Shown: piece by piece, positions 8,979 to 16,654 of the stretch | How positions within the stretch are numbered: position 1 is the first letter of the stretch | Layout: every line of letters starts with the position of its first letter | Assembly (NCBI GenBank): GCA_040217815.1 | Contig: JBEHWI010000008.1 | Location: forward strand, 1-64,000 | Direction of reading: 5' to 3' | DNA: 64,000 nucleotides | Origin: UBA5314 sp040217815 | GTDB lineage: Bacteria; Bacillota; Syntrophomonadia; Syntrophomonadales; Syntrophomonadaceae | Notes under the pieces: model-generated | The model's input: only the letters and a program-made list of their open reading frames with translations | Told to the model about the DNA's origin: nothing | Databases searched by the model: none | Program-made: the position numbers and the translations under genes

Positions 8979-10787
8979 TCAATAAAAGTTGAGGTTTTTA
9001 ATAAAGAGCCGTTGAAAATCCGCCTGGGTAGCCAGTTCCACATATTGGACCCGGCTGCTTAAAGTCCGTGCCGCTTCTTGATAAGAAGGAGAAAATAGAG
9101 CCATAACCGCTCCCTGAGCGGCGGCATTCCCAACATTTTTAATAAGCCCGGTCTCAACCTCCGGCAGCAGCCCAATCCTTATGGCTTGTTCCGGATCTAT
9201 ATAAGAACCGAAAGCACCGGCCAGTATCACCACATCTAAATCCCGTGACCTAAGGCCGGCTTTGTCGAGCAGTATTTCTATGGCTGTCCTTACTGCGCTC
9301 TTGGCCAATTGAACCTGGCGCACATCATCTTGATTAAAGATTACATCGGCCTGGCCCTGGGTGTAAAGCAACAATTCGGCCCCCCGGGCTCCAGAACGCA
9401 TGGTCAGCTTTTCTGATGCTGCTTCGGTAAAAATGCCGTTGGCATCTAGATAATTGGCTTCTAAAAGACAGCCGAGCAGATCGATTATGCCTGAACCACA
9501 GATTCCCCGGGCCGGAGTTTGCCCCAGCACATGGCAATCCAGCAAACCGTCCTGTAAGCGCACCCGGTCAATGGCCCCGGCATCGGCCCTCATGCCGGAG
9601 CTTATCGCTCCCCCTTCGAAAGCAGGGCCGGCCGCCGCTGAAGCAGTCCAGAAATGCCCTTTATTCCCCACCAGGATTTCTCCGTTGGTTCCAATATCTA
9701 TGTATAAAAAACGGAGTTCGGTGCGGTTGGTTATAGTCATCAATCCGGCCAGCAGGTCGGAGCCCACAAAGCCGCCAATCTGAGGGAGCAGCCATACGGC
9801 TGCTTCGGGGTTGGCCTTTATACCAAGGGTTGCCGCACTGCTCAAGTAATCACTGGTAAAAAGTCCGCAATAAGGGGCAGCTCCAAAGCCACCCACCTGA
9901 AAACGCAGTAAAAAATGGAGCATAACCGGGTTTCCCACAACTGTGAAGGAGGCCATCTTATCAGGTGAAATACCGGCCTTTTCACACAATTCCTCCACTA
10001 TGGAATCGATCCCGTTGATGAGGATACGATGCAGGTTGTCAAGACCATCGCGGTTTTCCAGGCAGTAAGATATCCGGGAAATAATATCCTGTCCGTATAC
10101 CCTTTGCAGGTTGGTATGAGAAGCCATGGCCACAGCCTCCCCCCGGCTCAAGTCAACCATTACACCTTGCAGACTGGTTGTTCCCAAATCCAGGGCTGCG
10201 CCATAAGCGCTCTGTTTTTCCCGGGACAGTCCCCGTACTTCCCGACCGCCAAAAATCAGGGCGTACAATTCCATAGTGGGTCGTCCCTGACGATCCAGCA
10301 CGGCCAGCTCATTAAAATTTTCCGGGGGTATTCGCATCTGCAAACCGGGCAAAGCGGCCTTCAATCGTTCAAACAGGGGCAGAGGATTTTGCCTGTCAAA
10401 ACCGGGAAGGAATATATGCTTGATTTCAACCTGTTTTTCAGCAATAGGAAGATAGGCAGAACGGGGATGGGCTTTTAACCCCGGAAGGGTCTCGCTGTAG
10501 TCGACGGTAACCGTGAGCGAATTTTCAACTGTACAAAAACATGACAGGCGTTCGCCGGCTTTGATCTCATCAGGCAGCAGCTTGTTGCGCTCCGGCGCGT
10601 TCATGGGTTTGATATTGCCTTCTATGCGAACCTTGCATTTTCCGCAAGTCCCGCGTCCGCCACAGGTTCCCCCGGGATCCAATCCCGCCAGAACCAGGGC
10701 CTCCCTGAGGTTCTGGCCGGGAATCGCCCATATACCCTTTTCTTTTTGTTCGGGCCCTATTGCTGTAAAACGCACCTGTTCAGACAT
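8979..10787 (-). CDS. RACo/RamA-like protein: 2Fe-2S ferredoxin domain plus ASKHA ATPase (DUF4445)
   Basis: 602 residues. The N-terminal ~90 residues form a plant-type ferredoxin domain (CGGRGTCGKC, then LSCFC). A linker domain and a long ASKHA-type ATPase follow, with AALDLGTTSLQGVMVDL near residue 195, LYIDIGTNGEI near 360 and VILAGAFGSYIDPEQA near 525. Characterised members (RACo, RamA) use ATP to reduce Co(II) corrinoid proteins to Co(I). No corrinoid protein or methyltransferase gene is in the window, so the client is unknown. It is monocistronic here, with GGGAGGG before the ATG. Confidence 0.85.
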   Translation of the reverse strand: MSEQVRFTAIGPEQKEKGIWAIPGQNLREALVLAGLDPGGTCGGRGTCGKCKVRIEGNIKPMNAPERNKLLPDEIKAGERLSCFCTVENSLTVTVDYSETLPGLKAHPRSAYLPIAEKQVEIKHIFLPGFDRQNPLPLFERLKAALPGLQMRIPPENFNELAVLDRQGRPTMELYALIFGGREVRGLSREKQSAYGAALDLGTTSLQGVMVDLSRGEAVAMASHTNLQRVYGQDIISRISYCLENRDGLDNLHRILINGIDSIVEELCEKAGISPDKMASFTVVGNPVMLHFLLRFQVGGFGAAPYCGLFTSDYLSSAATLGIKANPEAAVWLLPQIGGFVGSDLLAGLMTITNRTELRFLYIDIGTNGEILVGNKGHFWTASAAAGPAFEGGAISSGMRADAGAIDRVRLQDGLLDCHVLGQTPARGICGSGIIDLLGCLLEANYLDANGIFTEAASEKLTMRSGARGAELLLYTQGQADVIFNQDDVRQVQLAKSAVRTAIEILLDKAGLRSRDLDVVILAGAFGSYIDPEQAIRIGLLPEVETGLIKNVGNAAAQGAVMALFSPSYQEAARTLSSRVQYVELATQADFQRLFIKNLNFY

Positions 10788-10890
10788 CTAATACCTGCCC
10801 TCCCTGAAAACTATTATATATGGTAATGCTTTTGTTTATCTTAACCGAAGCTCCAATAATCAACTGTCGAAAAGCCACTCCATACATGCT

Positions 10891-10920
10891 AAAAAGGGGC
10901 GGTTTATACCGCCCCTTTTA
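10891..10920 (-). terminator. Intrinsic terminator of the small membrane protein gene
   Basis: Stem AAAAGGGGCGGT / ACCGCCCCTTTT with loop TTAT. It has A/T tracts on both sides, so it may work in both directions. It lies 19 bp past the stop of the minus-strand gene at 10939. Confidence 0.8.
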
Positions 10921-10938
10921 TCCACGAAATAGGCCCTC

Positions 10939-11280
10939 TTACTCTGCTTTTGTTTCGGCCATCAGAGCAAAAGCGAAAATGAAAACCCAGACGAGCGAAG
11001 CAACACATGCATAAGTAGCCATAGACCAACCTTTTTCTGCAATAGCTGAATTGCCCATACTGTAGAAAATGTTGAATCCTACCAGCCCTACACCGGTCAG
11101 TATGAATATAATTTTCTTAAATCCACTTGACAGTGTAAAGCCTTTAGCCCAGCCGCAGTACTTAATGAAAATAAATATAGCCAGAGCAACTATCAAAAGC
11201 TGCACTACAGGATTATTCAACAACCCCAATGGACCTGCAACTTCTGCCGCTGCCGCCTCCGAACCAAAAATCGCCAGCAC
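10939..11280 (-). CDS. Small three-helix membrane protein, unknown function
   Basis: 113 residues, GTG start preceded by GGAGGGGGTGAAAAG. Hydrophobic segments lie at about residues 25-42, 54-72 and 85-105, with short charged ends. The N-terminus (MLAIFGSEAAAAEVAGPLG) could be part of a signal or an amphipathic helix. I do not recognise a family. It is transcribed alone with its own terminator, divergent from rnpB, and its codon use looks like that of its neighbours. This arrangement supports a real gene. Confidence 0.7.
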   Translation of the reverse strand: MLAIFGSEAAAAEVAGPLGLLNNPVVQLLIVALAIFIFIKYCGWAKGFTLSSGFKKIIFILTGVGLVGFNIFYSMGNSAIAEKGWSMATYACVASLVWVFIFAFALMAETKAE

Positions 11281-11559
11281 CTTTTCACCCCCTCCGCCTT
11301 TACTTCCACAGACTATTGTAGTACTTTAGTGTGATCAAAACAACAATTCTTTCAAAAGGGTTTATTGTTTAGCCGTTCCCCTTCACTAGGTAGATAATTC
11401 TCTAAAGATTGACTATTTCCTTCCCGCTATATAAAAATTTTCGCAAAAAAGGCACACTTTTTAGCCGCCTTTTAAAGGAAGCCTCGGTTCAAATTGTAAA
11501 GCTGTCTGCCCCGCTTTTCATTTTACGGTAAAAACTGTTATTGGGGCCAGGTTTGAAAC
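11281..11559. other. Intergenic region without recognised gene
   Basis: About 280 bp between the small membrane protein gene and the rnpB promoter. It is AT-rich, contains the upstream region of the minus-strand gene, and shows no ORF or RNA motif that I can support. Confidence 0.6.
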
Positions 11560-11588
11560 TTTACAAGGCAGCATTCATTACATATAAT
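11560..11588 (+). promoter_or_regulatory. Sigma-A promoter of rnpB
   Basis: TTTACA at 11560-11565 and TATAAT at 11583-11588 with a 17-bp spacer. Transcription would begin close to the first base-paired nucleotide of RNase P RNA. Confidence 0.75.
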
Positions 11589-11605
11589 ATTACTGCATAT
11601 AAGAA

Positions 11606-12010
11606 CAATAAGTAAGTAAATCAGATAGCCGCAGGCATGTAATTGTCTGAGGAAAGTCGGAGCACCGCAGGGCAGGATGCTGGATAACGTCCAGTGGGGG
11701 CGACCCCAAGGCCAGTGCCACAGAAACAAACCGCCGGGAACGGAGACCAAGAGGGGGACAAGAAGAACCGTCCCCTTTGTTCCCCTCTTAGTCTCCGTTC
11801 TCGGTAAGGGTGGAAAGGTGAGGTAAGAGCTCACCAGCGTTTAGGCGACTAAACGGCTCGGTAAACCCCATCCGGTGCAAGACCAAATAGGGAAACATTG
11901 AGGTTGCCCGCCTCGTTTCCGGGTTGGTCGCTTGAGGTGTCAGGCAACTGGCATCCTAGATAGATGGCTGTCAAATACAAAACTCCGCTTACAGATTTGC
12001 TTACTTATTG
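11606..12010 (+). ncRNA. rnpB: RNase P RNA (bacterial class A)
   Basis: Conserved P RNA blocks occur in order: GAGGAAAGTCGGAGCACC near 11646, ACAGAAAC near 11720, GTAAGGGTGGAAAGGTG near 11804, GGTAAGAGCTCACCAG near 11822, GGCTCGGTAAACCCCA near 11855, GTGCAAGACCAAATAG near 11875 and AGATAGATGGCTGTC near 11960. The ends form a 17-bp P1 helix (CAATAAGTAAGTAAATC with GATTTGCTTACTTATTG, one G-U pair), which fixes both boundaries. A GA-rich hairpin near 11735-11805 (GGAACGGAGAC / GTCTCCGTTC) is the P12 arm and is long in this organism. The RNA is the catalytic part of tRNA 5' processing. Confidence 0.95.
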
Positions 12011-12027
12011 GTTGGTTTGCAAAATAT

Positions 12028-12059
12028 CAAGGCCGCTCCTCGAAGATGGCCTTGTTTTT
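12028..12059 (+). terminator. Intrinsic terminator of rnpB
   Basis: Stem CAAGGCC / GGCCTTG with a 13-base loop and a following GTTTTTG run, 18 bp after the P1 helix. Confidence 0.8.
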
Positions 12060-12306
12060 GTTTATTGCGTTTTTACAACAGCGCTTGCGTTTTTGCAATG
12101 ATTTTGCATGGTTTTTACTCCCTTTTTCTCCCTTTACAGGATTCAGTGTTTAACTATTTAATCACCAAGGCACTTTGAGCCCACTTTCACATGCTTTCCG
12201 GTATAATCCCCATCCCCCCATTTTTCTGAATTCTTTTACAATAATTAAGACTTTAATAGGTTAAACATTACCCAATACCTTTCAGAAGCCGTCTTTTATG
12301 GCCAAG
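12060..12306. other. Intergenic region without recognised gene
   Basis: About 250 AT-rich bases between the rnpB terminator and the sigma-54 promoter. It probably holds upstream activator sites for the sigma-54 promoter, but no clear inverted-repeat operator was identified by eye. Confidence 0.5.
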
Positions 12307-12322
12307 TGGCATGATTTTTGCT
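12307..12322 (+). promoter_or_regulatory. Sigma-54 (-24/-12) promoter
   Basis: TGGCATGATTTTTGCT fits the consensus TGGCACG-N4-TTGCW with one change, with GG and GC at the required spacing. It points toward the acyl-CoA dehydrogenase gene, with a long leader between. Such promoters require an enhancer-binding ATPase activator; none is encoded in the window. Confidence 0.75.
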
Positions 12323-12334
12323 TTATCCATATAT

Positions 12335-12862
12335 AGAAGAGGTAAGGGGGAGGTGATTCTAAGAATTTCCAGGTCGTCGCCACTTGAGCAAGAACTGCAG
12401 TCTTGATCTCCCTGACCGGCGGACAAGTTCAGTCAGTTGAGATCCGCTAGAAGGGTTTCAAGCCAGCCAAAGGATATTCGACAACGGCACCCCCGGGCTG
12501 CTTGATTCGGCAAATAATGGGGCGGCTAACCAGGCCCCCGCCGTTTTGCACCACCTTCTTAAGCTATTATCCCATTTCGCTACAGAGCTGCAGATTTCCT
12601 TAGCACAGGTGCAACACGTCCACTCGGACTGATTTCCAGTCCAAAACCTGCTGATATAGTGCCGTATCAGGCGTGGTATGAAAACAGGGCGCCTGAACCA
12701 ACAGTAAGAACTTCTTCTAGACCAAAACTCCATAGTTTTAAGTGCTTCCTCGGGAAAAGCTAAATTTCAAAGTATAGAAAACTAATATAAGGGGGAAATT
12801 TAGGGTTCGTTTCGGGGAGGCCTCCACTTGTTTGAAAGAAATATTATTTGGAGGCGAAATGA
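12335..12862 (+). ncRNA. Long, apparently structured 5' leader of the acyl-CoA dehydrogenase transcript (unknown RNA)
   Basis: About 530 nt between the sigma-54 start site and the ATG without a convincing protein. Hairpins visible by eye are GATCTC-CTGAC / GTCAG-GAGATC (12405-12444), GGACTG / CAGTCC (12626-12642) and TCAGGCG / CGCCTGA (12667-12696). An early ribosome site (GGGGGAGGTG at 12346) could start a 17-codon peptide at GTG 12353 that stops at 12406, right where the first hairpin starts. It matches no RNA family that I recognise. A decayed gene is the alternative. Confidence 0.45.
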
Positions 12863-14695
12863 ATGGGTAATTTTGCGTATTTAAACACTAGAGACCTGGA
12901 ATTCATCATTCAAGAATGGCTGCCCACCGAAAAGGTATTCGGCTACGATCAATTCAAAGACTACTATTCCAAAGACGACGTCAAAGCCTTTTTGGCTCCC
13001 ATGTTGAAGATGGCCAAGGAAGTAATAGAGCCGACCAATGACGACGGTGAAAAGAACCCTGTCAAGTTTGCCGATGGCAAGGTCACCTTACCGAAGAGTT
13101 TCGGCCCTCTGTTCCACAAACTGCAAGAGGAAGGCTGGGGTACCAGCAATATCGATAGATCTGAAGACGCCATGGTTATGCCGCACATCCTGCAGGCAGC
13201 GGTATGGGAATTGCTCTGTGCCGCCAACCCGGTGTTTTATCCCTATATCCTGTTGACCAGCGGTGCCTGCGACCTGATCCAGAGCTTCGGCACTGATTAT
13301 TTGAAAAATAAATTTATGCCCAAGATGATGGACGGCACCTGGGCTGGAACCATGTGTCTGACCGAGCCCAGCGCCGGCTCCGATGTGGGCGACATCCTTT
13401 CCAAGGCCTATCCGACTGATGAGCCCGGCATCTACAAAATCAAGGGCAACAAGATTTTCATCACCGGCGGCGACAACGACTTTACCGAAAATGTCATTCA
13501 CCTGTACCTGGCCCGGGTGGAAGGCGCCAAGGCTGGAACCGGCGGCATCTCCCTGTTTATCGTGCCCAAATTCTGGGTCGACGACGCTGGCAACATGAGC
13601 GACAACGACGTTATCTTAACCGGCGCCGAGCATAAATTAGGCCAGCACGCCTCGGTTACCGCCGCCCTGGCCTTTGGCGACAGCGACAACTGCCGCGGCT
13701 ACCTCCTGGGCAAAAACCCGCTGGAAAATGAGGGCAGAGGCGAAGGCATGGCCCAAATGTTCCAGATGATGAACCTGGCCCGCATGGAGACCGGCCACAT
13801 GGCCCACTGCTGCATCGCCAACGCTTTCTACAACGCCCGCGACTATGCCAAAGACAGAATTCAGGGCCGCCCCTTCACCGACCCCAGAGGCAACCGGGTG
13901 CCCATCATCCAGCACGAAGATATCAAGCGCACCCTGCTCATGGGCAAGGCCCACATGGAAGCTACCCGCGCCATGTTGATGAAGGCCCTCTTCTATTTTG
14001 ATGTAAGGCATCACGATCCCGATCCGGAAGTAAGAACCTATGCCAACGCCTATGTGGAAATGGTTACTCCTCTGTGCAAAGCCTATCCTTCTGATGAAGG
14101 CTGGTGGCTGTGCGGCGAAGCCATTCAGGCTTACGGCGGATACGGCTACTGCGAAGAGTATCCGGTGGCTCAGATCGCCCGCGACATCAAGATCTACTCC
14201 ATCTGGGAAGGCACCAACTTCATCCAGTCCCTGGACCTGATAGGCCGCAAGATGAGTATGTCCAAAGGCGCCGTGTTTGCAAACTTCGTAAAAGAGATGA
14301 AAGACTTCTATGCCGCCAATAAAGGCAATGCGGAACTGGCCAAATCCTTTGCCAAGTTCGGCAAAGCCCTGGACAACTATGACGCCATCATAAAGTGCTT
14401 GTTAGACTGGAAGAGCAGCAATCCGTCCATGCTCCCGACCTATTCCCGCCGCGTGCTGACCGCTACTTCCCAGCTGCACGCCGCGCACCTGCTGCTCGAT
14501 CAGGCTCTGCTGGCCCAGAAGAAAGCCGCTGAATTAGGCCCTGACCACTTCGACTACAACTTCTATATCGGCAAAGTGGCTTCCGCCAAGTGGTATTGCT
14601 TGAACCAGCTGCCCCAGGTCAACTTCATCGCCGAAGTTATCGTCGAAGGCGACACCTCGGTTCTGGATGTTCCCGCCGCAGCTTTCGATTATTAA
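12863..14695 (+). CDS. Acyl-CoA dehydrogenase (610-residue long form)
   Basis: FAD-dependent oxidation of an acyl-CoA to enoyl-CoA. The length exceeds the usual ~380 because of a C-terminal extension (residues ~470-610) as in the long acyl-CoA dehydrogenases of anaerobes and proteobacteria. Visible motifs are MCLTEPSAGSDVGDI near residue 160 (flavin/substrate loop) and AIQAYGGYGYCEEYPVAQIARD near 420, followed by IWEGTNFIQSLDL. The start is fixed by GGAGG before ATG 12863; the nearby ATG at 12859 stops at once. It is driven by a sigma-54 promoter. In a fatty-acid-oxidising syntroph it would serve beta-oxidation; which chain length is unknown. Confidence 0.92.
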   Translation: MGNFAYLNTRDLEFIIQEWLPTEKVFGYDQFKDYYSKDDVKAFLAPMLKMAKEVIEPTNDDGEKNPVKFADGKVTLPKSFGPLFHKLQEEGWGTSNIDRSEDAMVMPHILQAAVWELLCAANPVFYPYILLTSGACDLIQSFGTDYLKNKFMPKMMDGTWAGTMCLTEPSAGSDVGDILSKAYPTDEPGIYKIKGNKIFITGGDNDFTENVIHLYLARVEGAKAGTGGISLFIVPKFWVDDAGNMSDNDVILTGAEHKLGQHASVTAALAFGDSDNCRGYLLGKNPLENEGRGEGMAQMFQMMNLARMETGHMAHCCIANAFYNARDYAKDRIQGRPFTDPRGNRVPIIQHEDIKRTLLMGKAHMEATRAMLMKALFYFDVRHHDPDPEVRTYANAYVEMVTPLCKAYPSDEGWWLCGEAIQAYGGYGYCEEYPVAQIARDIKIYSIWEGTNFIQSLDLIGRKMSMSKGAVFANFVKEMKDFYAANKGNAELAKSFAKFGKALDNYDAIIKCLLDWKSSNPSMLPTYSRRVLTATSQLHAAHLLLDQALLAQKKAAELGPDHFDYNFYIGKVASAKWYCLNQLPQVNFIAEVIVEGDTSVLDVPAAAFDY

Positions 14696-14713
14696 GAAAT
14701 ACAAACACCGTCT

Positions 14714-14754
14714 GGAAGGGGCTGCCTCAATTATGAGACAGCCCCTTCCTTTTT
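14714..14754 (+). terminator. Intrinsic terminator of acyl-CoA dehydrogenase gene
   Basis: Stem GGAAGGGGCTG / CAGCCCCTTCC, loop of 14 bases, then TTTTT. Confidence 0.9.
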
Positions 14755-14840
14755 AGCCGCTGTGACAACTTGTTTATACGCCTAAAGCCTCCGCGTTTTT
14801 GCGAAGGCTTTATTCTTAGCTTCAAATCTGTTTTTTAAGG

Positions 14841-15365
14841 TCAGGCGTACATATCCATGAGCTTTCCTACCCCACTACTCTGCTTATCACTGGACGGTTT
14901 TTTTCTGGTTGTAACAGTGGTCTCACCGCCTGATACGTAAGTCTTGCCGCATTCCGGGCAGGTAGCGGTGAAGATGCGCACCGACTCGGCCACTACTTCC
15001 CGGTCCTCCTCGGCCGCTTCAGCCTGTTCACGAACCACATGCTCATTTTCATGGGCAGAGACTGCGGCGCCGGCTTCCGCCGAGGACAGATGAGTGGGCG
15101 ATTTCATTGAAACTCCGGGGTCGTCAGAACCATCCTGGTACTTTCGACTCTGTCAGGTTTTACAGTCTTTGTCTCCGGCTTTCTGCGGACCGGAATTGAT
15201 CGAGTTGCTTCTCAGGCTGGAAGCGGATGAAGGTATGGCCTGATTGAGATTAGTCCCGGACCGGGTCTCGAAGCCAGCCGCAGAAGCCGCCGCCCGATTA
15301 TAAAGCACGGCAGTAGCGTTGGCTCCAAAATATTGCATTGGATTGAAATCTATCCGGCCAATCAT
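14841..15365 (-). CDS. Candidate selenoprotein: small HEXXH/zinc-binding protein with in-frame TGA (Sec71)
   Basis: Two frames of 70 and 88 residues are the same frame, separated only by TGA at 15153-15155 and 15 further sense codons before the next Met. Read through, they give 174 residues: D-C-K-T-[TGA]-Q-S-R-K-Y-Q-D-G-S, then HENEH (an HEXXH motif) and CPECGKTYVSGGET. I recall a common clostridial protein of this layout whose corresponding motif is CQTCKNRKYQDGS, so the TGA sits at the second Cys of a CxxC. A SECIS-like hairpin starts four bases after the TGA (15120-15148). The start ATG at 15365 has AAGGAAGG upstream. Function unknown; a metal or redox role is suggested. A simple nonsense mutation is the alternative. 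No sel genes are in the window. Confidence 0.75.
15120..15148 (-). promoter_or_regulatory. Candidate bacterial SECIS element
   Basis: On the minus strand, CAGA follows the TGA, then GTCG-AA-AGTACC, loop AGGAT, GGTTCT-GA-CGAC. The lower stem has four pairs, the upper stem five pairs with one T-T mismatch, and they are separated by a 2x2 internal loop. The apical loop begins 16 nt after the TGA and has G at its second position. Both fit the published loose bSECIS rules (loop 16-37 nt away, G in the first two loop bases). The element lies wholly within the coding frame. Confidence 0.7.
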
Positions 15366-15535
15366 TATTTACACCTTCCTTACTTTCCATCATATACCCT
15401 AGACCAGGTATATGGTCAAGCTTTTTTTACACAAAATAGGACCTTTTTAGGGTTGAGTCAGCTTTTTGGGGCAAATCAGGCCGGTTTTAATAATTTCTTC
15501 ATTATCGATTCCCGTTTATTGGCATTCTTTTTCAG

Positions 15536-15565
15536 TTGACCAGAACATGTGTTCTGTTATAAGAT
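15536..15565 (+). promoter_or_regulatory. LexA-controlled promoter of imuB-dnaE2
   Basis: -35 TTGACC (15536-15541) is followed by a LexA/DinR box AGAACATGTGTTCT (15542-15555, GAAC-N4-GTTC) and a -10 at TATAAG or TAAGAT (15558-15565). The operator lies in the promoter spacer, so LexA binding would block RNA polymerase. This predicts SOS induction of the cassette. Confidence 0.85.
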
Positions 15566-15595
15566 AACTATACCGAAAATGTGTTGGGTGATGCT

Positions 15596-16654
15596 ATGCG
15601 CAGAATCGTTTTCTTTGCAATTGAAAAGTTTGAAGAATCTGCCCGGGAGCATTTTCTGGCCCTGTGCAGCAATTATACTCCCCTGGTGGAGCCCTGCGGT
15701 GATGAGGGGGCCTACCTTGACCTGGGCGGCTGTGGGGATGCCCGCGCCATAATTCTTGCCATAGGGGCTGGTTTTTACCATACTGCCGGGGCCTGCCTGC
15801 AGGCCGGGCTTGCTTCTTCCCGGCTTCTGTCCAGAATGGCCGCTGCCCGGTCCCCTGATGCACTGGCGGCTCTCCCTGGTTCTTTTAAATTGTTTTCCGG
15901 CCCCGGCATCACACTGATAGAGGTGCTGCCAGGAAGGGAGAGCAAATTCATGGCCCCTTTCCCCCTTAACACTTTCCCCCTCCTGTCTCCCGGAGCTTTA
16001 AAGAAACTGCTGGGCCTGGGTTTCAGCTGCATAGGCGATCTGGGGGCCATTTCCCCAGTTTATCTGGGGCAATTGAGCGGGCATAACCCCGATCGGCTGG
16101 CCCAAAGCCTGGCCGGAATAGACCCCACTCCGGTAAGGGGCCTCTACCCGCCCGGCCGCATCAGCTATAAATTGATATCCGGGGAGGACGGTAGACTGAA
16201 CTTCAGCCGCCTGGACGAAATATTGCGAATCGCATCAGGGGAGCTGGAAGGACTTCTGGAATCAAGGCACTGCGGATGCCGTCATATCAAGCTGGAAATA
16301 GAATCAAAGCAGGGCGCCATTATACGGGAAAGGAAGCTGGGGAGTCCCTGCAGCCGGTCCGGGCAGTTGAAGAGCATCCTAAGCCGGCTCTGGCCGGAAG
16401 TTCTTCCCGACAGCGACTTGAGCCAGGTTTTTATTTATCTGCAGGATCTAACTCCTGTTCCCCTATGCCAGCCGGATCTTTTTTTGAACCGTACTTTCTT
16501 TGCGGAAAGAGAACGGGAGCACCTGCTGAATGACCTGCTGGAGAATCTACAGGGACGCTTCCCCGGAGCCCTGCGCCAGGGCCTGGAACTCAATCGCCGT
16601 GAGCAGGTTTTGGCCCTGTGGGACCCCTGGCGAAATGGAGGAGTGCAGCTATGA
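15596..16654 (+). CDS. imuB: ImuB-like Y-family polymerase homologue (mutasome subunit)
   Basis: 352 residues from ATG 15596, which has GGGTGAT upstream; an in-frame GTG at 15581 is less well placed. The start MRRIVFFAIEKFEESAREHF and the helix-hairpin-helix region SPGALKKLLGLGFSCIGDLG are those of ImuB/DinP-like proteins. The DxD and DE catalytic acids of active Y-family polymerases are not seen, as expected for ImuB, which is a scaffold between DnaE2 and the clamp. It is shorter than proteobacterial ImuB (~450-500). It is followed by a DUF6504 gene overlapping by four bases and by dnaE2. A LexA box controls it. No imuA gene is present. Confidence 0.75.
   Translation: MRRIVFFAIEKFEESAREHFLALCSNYTPLVEPCGDEGAYLDLGGCGDARAIILAIGAGFYHTAGACLQAGLASSRLLSRMAAARSPDALAALPGSFKLFSGPGITLIEVLPGRESKFMAPFPLNTFPLLSPGALKKLLGLGFSCIGDLGAISPVYLGQLSGHNPDRLAQSLAGIDPTPVRGLYPPGRISYKLISGEDGRLNFSRLDEILRIASGELEGLLESRHCGCRHIKLEIESKQGAIIRERKLGSPCSRSGQLKSILSRLWPEVLPDSDLSQVFIYLQDLTPVPLCQPDLFLNRTFFAEREREHLLNDLLENLQGRFPGALRQGLELNRREQVLALWDPWRNGGVQL

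Noticed and set aside
11538..11834. 98-residue minus-strand ORF in the rnpB region
   Set aside because: It is antisense to clearly conserved RNase P RNA and has no ribosome site.
12458..12733. 91-residue minus-strand ORF in the leader of the acyl-CoA dehydrogenase gene
   Set aside because: Very rich in Trp, Cys and Arg, no ribosome site, no recognisable family; looks like an antisense shadow of structured RNA.
12353..12862. Group II intron, T-box or known riboswitch in the leader
   Set aside because: No intron 5' GTGYG or domain V, no T-box GGTGGNACCGCG, and no core of TPP, SAM, cobalamin or glycine switches is seen.
13637..14014. 125-residue antisense ORF within acyl-CoA dehydrogenase, and similar long antisense frames at 8158-8715, 7489-7941, 10029-10478 and 16930-17601
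   Set aside because: All lie opposite genes with strong family matches and have third-position-driven composition (Gly/Ala/Val/His-rich shadows).
14776..14815. Stem AAAGCCT...AGGCTTT as terminator of the selenoprotein-like gene
   Set aside because: The stem is interrupted and the minus-strand side lacks a T run; too weak to list.
15153..15155. Reading the TGA as an ordinary stop with two separate small genes
   Set aside because: The frame continues exactly, the downstream part has no ribosome site near its first ATG, and the family motif spans the TGA. A nonsense mutation remains possible but does not explain the hairpin.
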